A stretch of 11,453 nucleotides of DNA from Pseudomonadota bacterium (GTDB lineage Bacteria; Pseudomonadota; Alphaproteobacteria; Azospirillales; Azospirillaceae), in NCBI GenBank assembly GCA_023416195.1, contig JAEZID010000293.1:1-11453 (forward strand). The letters run 5' to 3'. The translations under genes were made by a program, and so were the position numbers. Shown here in pieces: positions 8,236 through 11,453 of this stretch (its first letter is position 1; every line of letters starts with the position of its first letter). The notes beneath the pieces are model-generated. The model was not told the origin of the DNA, searched no databases, and was given only the letters and a program-made list of their open reading frames with translations.

Positions 8236-9428
8236 GACGCGCCTCCGGTCACCGGGGCGGGGCCGCCCTCGCTCCTCTTGCGGTCCTCGCCGGGCGTAGC
8301 ACCACCACGGTCGGCGACCTTGGCGCCGGGGTAGAGGCGCGATTGGCCGTCCACCACCACGCGCTCGCCGGCCGACAGGCCGCTGGCGATGACGGCGAGG
8401 CCGTCCTGGGTCCGGGACACGGTGACCGGGCGGACCTCCACCGTGTCATCGGGCTTGACCACATAGACGAAGCGGCCCTGCTGCCCGGTCTGCACCGAAT
8501 CGTCGGGCAGCGTGAGTGCCTGCGGATCGACGCCCAGCGTCAGGACCACGTCCACGAACTGGCCCGGCCACAGGCGGGTGTCGGCGTTGGGGAACTGGCC
8601 CTTGACCAGGATGGTGCCGGACAGCTGGTCCACCTGGCTGTCCACGAAGCTGAGAACGCCTTCGGCCGGCGGGCGGCTGTCGCCGGGGATTCCGGCGCTG
8701 ACCGGCAGCTGGCCGGTCTCCATCGCCTTGCGGATGGTCGGCAGGTGGCGTTCCGGCACGTTGAAGGCGACGGTGATGGGGCGGAGCTGGGTCAGCGTGA
8801 CCAGCGGGGTGGCGTCGGCCGCGCGGACCATGGCGCCCGGCCGCGCGTTGACCGCGCCGGTGCGCCCCTCCATCGGCGCGACGATGCGGGTGAAGCTGAG
8901 CGCGACCTTGGCCGCCTCGATGGCGGCGTTGTCGGCCTTGACGGTGCCCTCCAGCGCCTCGGCGGCGGCGACGGCGGCGTCGTACTGCTGGCGGGCGACG
9001 GTGTTGGAGCGCACCAGTTCCGAGTAGCGCTTCACGTCGCCGCGCGCCTTTTCCAGGTTCGCCTTGTCGCGTTCAAGGTTGGCCTGGGCCTGGCGGAGCT
9101 GAGCCTCCAAGGCACGCGAGTCGAGCGTGAACAGCGGATCGCCGGCCTTGACCTCCTGCCCCTCGGTGAAATGGACGGCTTCCACCACCGATTCCACGCG
9201 CGCCTTGATGGCGATGGCGGCGAGCGGCTGCACCGTGCCGATGGTGCCGATTCGCTCCGGCATCGGGCGGGCTTCCACCGGCCTGATGACGACCGGCACG
9301 GCGCGGGGACCGGCGGCCGGGGCGGCGGCCCTGGATTCGCCGGCACCGCCGGCCTTCTGCGTGTACCAGTACCCGCCGACACCGAGCACGGCCAACAGCA
9401 GCGCCAGCAGAAAAATGGGTCTCGTCAC
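8232..9428 (-). CDS. mdtA: RND efflux periplasmic adaptor subunit, MdtA-like
   Basis: A 398-residue membrane fusion protein. Residues 5-22 form a single N-terminal membrane helix, then an Ala/Gly/Pro linker to about 45. The first lipoyl half spans about 61-103 (GTIGTVQPL.. HFTEGQEVKAGD), a coiled-coil hairpin about 105-172, and the second lipoyl half includes RIVAPMEGRTGAV near 181-193. Beta-barrel and membrane-proximal domains follow. The C-terminal ~25 residues are a charged, Gly/Pro-rich tail. The pattern and spacing match MdtA as I recall it. The start is GTG (9428-9426): the frame is closed upstream by TGA at 9500-9498 with no ATG between, and GGGAG lies 6 nt upstream. No Cys lipobox is present. 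It is first in a two-gene operon with the MdtC-like pump and should bridge that pump to an outer-membrane channel encoded elsewhere. Confidence 0.93.
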   Translation of the reverse strand: MTRPIFLLALLLAVLGVGGYWYTQKAGGAGESRAAAPAAGPRAVPVVIRPVEARPMPERIGTIGTVQPLAAIAIKARVESVVEAVHFTEGQEVKAGDPLFTLDSRALEAQLRQAQANLERDKANLEKARGDVKRYSELVRSNTVARQQYDAAVAAAEALEGTVKADNAAIEAAKVALSFTRIVAPMEGRTGAVNARPGAMVRAADATPLVTLTQLRPITVAFNVPERHLPTIRKAMETGQLPVSAGIPGDSRPPAEGVLSFVDSQVDQLSGTILVKGQFPNADTRLWPGQFVDVVLTLGVDPQALTLPDDSVQTGQQGRFVYVVKPDDTVEVRPVTVSRTQDGLAVIASGLSAGERVVVDGQSRLYPGAKVADRGGATPGEDRKRSEGGPAPVTGGAS

Positions 9429-9434
9429 GTGGAA

Positions 9435-9439
9435 CTCCC
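9435..9439 (-). promoter_or_regulatory. Ribosome binding site deciding the GTG start of the MdtA-like gene
   Basis: On the minus strand GGGAG ends 6 nt before the GTG at 9428. With no other start codon between the GTG and the upstream in-frame TGA (9500-9498), this settles the unusual start. Confidence 0.7.
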
Positions 9440-9563
9440 GGCTCGCTGGCCCGGAACCTTGGCCAGTACGTTGAGGGCGCCGGCCCTTGTCTTGATGTCA
9501 GCGTCGATGGAAACCGCGTCACCGGCAAGAACGGCTTCTAGGATTCCCTTCCGATCAGCAGAC

Positions 9564-9592
9564 ATTATGGCAGGTCGCGCTTTGCACGTTAA
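9564..9592 (-). promoter_or_regulatory. Predicted sigma-70 promoter of the mdtA-mdtC-like operon
   Basis: On the minus strand TTAACG (9592-9587, 4 of 6 consensus) is followed after exactly 17 bp by CATAAT (9569-9564, 5 of 6 consensus). Transcription would start near 9557, giving a leader of about 130 nt before the GTG at 9428. It is the best promoter-like pair I found on this strand of the intergenic region, but it was picked by eye. Confidence 0.45.
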
Positions 9593-9613
9593 TGTCCATG
9601 GAGGGGGATTTTC

Positions 9614-9630
9614 GTAACAGATTGTAACAG
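9614..9630. repeat. Tandem GTAACAG repeat, 10-bp period; candidate response-regulator site
   Basis: GTAACAG occurs at 9614-9620 and again at 9624-9630, so the copies start exactly 10 bp apart, one helical turn, on the same DNA face. Direct repeats of short half-sites at 10-11 bp are the usual target layout for OmpR/PhoB-family response regulators. The repeat lies 22-38 bp upstream of the predicted minus-strand -35 box, a normal activator position. The family and target gene are inference. Confidence 0.4.
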
Positions 9631-9710
9631 CATTGTCGGAAGCCAATACCCCCGCATGCATGGGTGCTTGCGAACGGCGCAGGATGGCGGGAAGATCGTT
9701 GAAAATCCGT

Positions 9711-9735
9711 TGCCCGGCCCAAGCCTGACCGGGCA
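9711..9735 (+). other. Stem-loop in the dctP leader
   Basis: TGCCCGG (9711-9717) pairs perfectly with CCGGGCA (9729-9735) around an 11-nt loop. It sits just before the dctP ribosome binding site. No T-run follows, so it is not a clear terminator. It could stabilise the 5' end of the mRNA or be a protein-binding palindrome. Confidence 0.4.
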
Positions 9736-9743
9736 TCAAAACA

Positions 9744-9751
9744 GGGAGAGG
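9744..9751 (+). promoter_or_regulatory. Strong ribosome binding site of dctP
   Basis: GGGAGAGG lies 6 nt before the ATG at 9758. This strong site suits a periplasmic binding protein made in large amounts and supports the chosen start. Confidence 0.75.
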
Positions 9752-9757
9752 TAATAG

Positions 9758-10744
9758 ATGACCGCGATCAGCCTGCGTTCCCGTCTTGTCGCCGCGGCCT
9801 TCGGCGTCGGCCTTGCCGCCAGCCCGGTGGCCGCCGTCGCCGAGACCTGGGACATGCCGACGCCCTACCCCGACACCAACCTGCACACCATCACGGTGCG
9901 CCAGTTCGCCGAGGAGGTGAAGGCGGCCACCGGCGGCAAGATCCAGATCACCGTGCATTCCAACGGTTCCCTGGTGAAGCACCCGGAGATCAAGCGCGCC
10001 GTCCAGTCCGGCCAGGCGCAGCTGGGCGAGGTGCTGATCAGCAGCTGGGCCAACGAGGACCCGCTTTACGGCCTGGATTCCGTGCCGTTCCTGGCGACCG
10101 ACTTCGCCGCGTCGAAGAAGCTGTACGAGGCGTCGAAGCCTTATCTGGAAAAGAAGCTGGAGCGGCAGCGGCTGAAGCTCCTCTACTCGATCCCGTGGCC
10201 GCCGCAGGGCCTGTACGTCAAGCAGGAGATCGGCTCGATCGACGACCTGAAGGGGCAGAAGTTCCGCGCCTACAATCCGGCCACCACCCGCATCGCCGAA
10301 CTGGCCGGCGCCGTGCCGACCAAGATCGAGGCGGCCGAGGTGGCGCAGGCCTTCGGCACCGGCATCGTGACGGCGATGATCACCTCCGCCGCCACCGGCG
10401 TGGACTCCAAGGCTTGGGACTTCGTGAAGGTCTATTACGACACCCAGGCCTGGCTGCCGCGCAACATGGTGTTCGTCAGCAGCGAGGTCTGGAAGGGTCT
10501 GGACGCCGGCACCCAGAAGGCGATCACCGAGGCGGCCGCCAAGGCCGAGGCGACCGGCTGGGCCGAGTGGGAGAAGAAGACGGCGGAGCTGAACAAGACG
10601 CTGGTCGACAACGGCATGAAGGTTCTGCCGCCGTCGGACGCGCTGAAGCAGGGCTTCGCCGCCATCGGCCAGACCATGACCGACGAATGGACGAAGGCCG
10701 CCGGCGCGGACGGACAGGCGATCATCGCGGCGTTCAAGAAGTAG
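9758..10744 (+). CDS. dctP: TRAP transporter periplasmic solute-binding protein, DctP family
   Basis: A 328-residue extracytoplasmic binding protein of normal DctP length. Residues 1-28 are a Sec signal peptide: basic Arg7/Arg9, a hydrophobic Ala/Val/Leu core, and a likely signal peptidase I site after Ala-Val-Ala28, just before Glu-Thr-Trp. There is no lipobox Cys. The mature protein shows the family order, with an N-terminal lobe (about 30-150) and the central motif LKGQKFRAYNP. Arg170 there aligns with the Arg that binds the carboxylate of the ligand in characterised TRAP binding proteins. The second lobe follows and the C-terminus ends in Lys-Lys. It captures a solute in the periplasm and hands it to DctQM. 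The ligand is probably an organic acid because of the conserved Arg, but sequence alone does not identify it. It is first in a dctPQM operon, divergent from the efflux genes. Confidence 0.95.
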   Translation: MTAISLRSRLVAAAFGVGLAASPVAAVAETWDMPTPYPDTNLHTITVRQFAEEVKAATGGKIQITVHSNGSLVKHPEIKRAVQSGQAQLGEVLISSWANEDPLYGLDSVPFLATDFAASKKLYEASKPYLEKKLERQRLKLLYSIPWPPQGLYVKQEIGSIDDLKGQKFRAYNPATTRIAELAGAVPTKIEAAEVAQAFGTGIVTAMITSAATGVDSKAWDFVKVYYDTQAWLPRNMVFVSSEVWKGLDAGTQKAITEAAAKAEATGWAEWEKKTAELNKTLVDNGMKVLPPSDALKQGFAAIGQTMTDEWTKAAGADGQAIIAAFKK

Positions 10745-10759
10745 GACCGCCCGGAAACC

Positions 10760-10800
10760 CTCCCCCGCCCTTCCCCACGAGAGCGGGGGAGAGGCGGGGG
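10760..10800 (+). repeat. GC-rich intercistronic hairpin between dctP and dctQ with two alternative 3' arms
   Basis: CTCCCCCGC (10760-10768) pairs perfectly over 9 bp with GCGGGGGAG (10783-10791), leaving a 14-nt loop. An overlapping 5' arm, CCCCCGCC (10762-10769), can instead pair with GGCGGGGG (10793-10800), because the 3' side carries GCGGGGGA twice with an 11-bp period. No T-run follows. Hairpins at this place in binding-protein operons often protect the upstream mRNA or partly terminate, giving more binding protein than membrane subunits; this role is inferred. It resembles the hairpin at 5079-5105. Confidence 0.55.
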
Positions 10801-10841
10801 ACCGCAATCCTTGCTTCCCCTATTCCAGAGGTGGTCGCGTC

Positions 10842-11351
10842 ATGCGTGCCGCATTGACCGTTCTTTACCGTGCCGCCGAGATTTTGGGCGCGGTTTTTCT
10901 TGTTCTCATCGGTGTTCTGATCGTATCGCAGGTGTTCGCGCGTCTGTTCGGGCGGATGGTGCCCGGAGCGGACGAGTTGGCCGGCTATTGCATGGCCGCG
11001 TCGTTCTTCCTGATGCTGGGGCCGGCCTTTCGCCGGGGCGCGCACATCCGCGTCGGCGTGCTGATCGAGCGCCTGCGCGGCGGCGCCCGACGGGGCATGG
11101 AGCTGGCCTGCCTGCTGTTCGCCACGGCGCTCAGCGGCTATTTCGCGTGGTTCTGGCTGCGCATGACCTACGATTCCTACGACTTCGGCGATCTGGGCCA
11201 GGGCGTGCTGCCGATCCCGCTGTGGATCCCGCAAGCCGCCATGGCGGTCGGCCTCGTCATCCTGGTCGTGGCTCTGCTGGACGACCTGCTGGCCGTGCTG
11301 ACCGGCCGGCCGGCGTCCTACGAGACCGCCGGCATGCAGAGCGAGGGCTGA
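10842..11351 (+). CDS. dctQ: TRAP transporter small membrane subunit, DctQ family
   Basis: A 169-residue membrane protein of usual DctQ size with four membrane segments at about 12-32, 47-63, 86-108 and 128-150. Family landmarks include GADELAGY (42-49) entering TM2, a basic PAFRRGAHIRVGVL stretch (61-74) after it, and LPIPLWIPQ (123-131) before TM4. In the TRAP complex this subunit packs against DctM and supports sodium-coupled transport of solute delivered by DctP. The ATG at 10842 is preceded by AGAGG (10827-10831) at a slightly long 10-nt spacing. It lies 97 bp after dctP, across a hairpin, and its stop is 3 bp before the dctM start. Sequence divergence is normal for DctQ, the least conserved TRAP subunit. 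Confidence 0.93.
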   Translation: MRAALTVLYRAAEILGAVFLVLIGVLIVSQVFARLFGRMVPGADELAGYCMAASFFLMLGPAFRRGAHIRVGVLIERLRGGARRGMELACLLFATALSGYFAWFWLRMTYDSYDFGDLGQGVLPIPLWIPQAAMAVGLVILVVALLDDLLAVLTGRPASYETAGMQSEG

Positions 11352-11354
11352 TCC

Positions 11355-11453
11355 ATGGACCAGACAACCGCGTCCATCGTCCTGGTCCTGGCCATGTTCG
11401 TCATGCTGGGAGCCGGCGTCTGGGTGGCGCTGGCGCTGGCCGGCGTCGGCTTC
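11355..11453 (+). CDS. dctM: TRAP transporter large membrane subunit, DctM family (5' end only)
   Basis: Only the first 33 codons fall in the window and the frame is open to the last base. The N-terminus is one hydrophobic helix beginning MDQTTASIVLVLAMFVMLG, followed by GVWVALALAGVGF. This recalls the usual DctM start, a hydrophobic segment leading to a G-x-P/W-V-A-x-A-L-G/A motif. GAGGG (11343-11347) inside the end of dctQ lies 7 nt upstream and supports the ATG. Its position right after dctP and dctQ makes the assignment firm despite the short stretch. The full protein is normally about 425-430 residues with about 12 membrane segments and forms the transport channel. Confidence 0.85.
   Translation, partial: MDQTTASIVLVLAMFVMLGAGVWVALALAGVGF

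Larger units (their letters stand above)
9429..9757. other. 329-bp divergent intergenic region between the mdtA-like gene and dctP
   Basis: This stretch separates two divergent operons and is visibly less GC-rich than the flanking genes, above all at 9561-9650. From left to right it holds the mdtA-like ribosome binding site, an open 46-codon minus-strand frame (9565-9425) of doubtful reality, a predicted minus-strand promoter (9592-9564), a two-copy GTAACAG repeat (9614-9630), a 7-bp leader hairpin (9711-9735) and the dctP ribosome binding site. I see no tRNA, no other small RNA and no regulator gene in it. No convincing promoter for dctP could be placed. Confidence 0.6.

Noticed and set aside
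9628..9646. Possible sigma-54 promoter on the minus strand (TTGGC .. ATGCT).
   Set aside because: The GG and GC pairs are separated by 11 bp instead of the required 10, and the rest of the consensus is poor.
9623..9661. Candidate sigma-70 promoters for dctP (TTGTAA at 9623 or TTGTCG at 9633).
   Set aside because: No -10 element better than 3 of 6 bases occurs at 16-18 bp, so no dctP promoter is annotated.
1..11453. Mobile element, CRISPR array, toxin-antitoxin pair, tRNA or phage gene.
   Set aside because: No terminal inverted repeats, spaced direct-repeat array, transposase or recombinase motif, cloverleaf or shift in base composition was seen.

Overview
The window is very GC-rich DNA, roughly two thirds G+C by eye, with codons strongly biased to G or C in third position. 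Gene content and style (a TetR-controlled RND efflux operon, an MdtA/MdtC-type efflux pair, a tripartite TRAP uptake system, and dispersed CCCTC..GAGGG hairpins between genes) suggest a free-living, metabolically versatile alphaproteobacterium. A Rhodospirillales/Azospirillum-type genome is my best guess, inferred from composition and layout rather than from any species-specific marker.

Layout. (1) Positions 56-5069, plus strand: a three-gene efflux operon made of a TetR/AcrR-family regulator (113-775), a periplasmic adaptor (768-1925, overlapping the regulator by 8 bp) and an RND inner-membrane permease (1935-5069). A TTGACA -35 box and a perfect 14-bp palindrome sit just upstream of the regulator and look like an autoregulated promoter/operator. 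(2) Positions 5079-5105: a strong hairpin between the two convergent efflux operons. (3) Positions 5116-9428, minus strand: a second, different efflux pair, an MdtA-like adaptor with a GTG start (9428 down to 8232) and an MdtC-like RND permease (8235 down to 5116), joined by an ATGA stop/start overlap. (4) Positions 9429-9757: a 329-bp divergent intergenic region with a plausible minus-strand promoter, a 10-bp-period GTAACAG tandem repeat, a doubtful 46-codon frame and a leader hairpin. (5) Positions 9758-11453, plus strand: a TRAP uptake operon with periplasmic binding protein DctP, small membrane subunit DctQ, and the first 33 codons of large membrane subunit DctM, cut by the window edge.

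How the parts work together. Each efflux operon supplies the inner-membrane pump and periplasmic adaptor of a tripartite exporter. Neither carries an outer-membrane TolC/OprM-type channel here, so the channel must be encoded elsewhere. The TetR protein probably represses its own operon until it binds a ligand, which may be a pump substrate. The second pump has no adjacent regulator, but its upstream region carries sites that could be read by an OmpR-type response regulator. The TRAP genes form an independent, divergently transcribed uptake system for an organic-acid-like solute whose identity cannot be read from sequence.

All protein-coding genes belong to well-known families and appear intact, apart from the truncated dctM. 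I found no IS element, CRISPR array, tRNA, rRNA or phage gene, and no convincing previously undescribed system. The points most worth checking are regulatory: the operator upstream of tetR, the repeat and promoter upstream of the MdtA-like gene, and the hairpin between dctP and dctQ.
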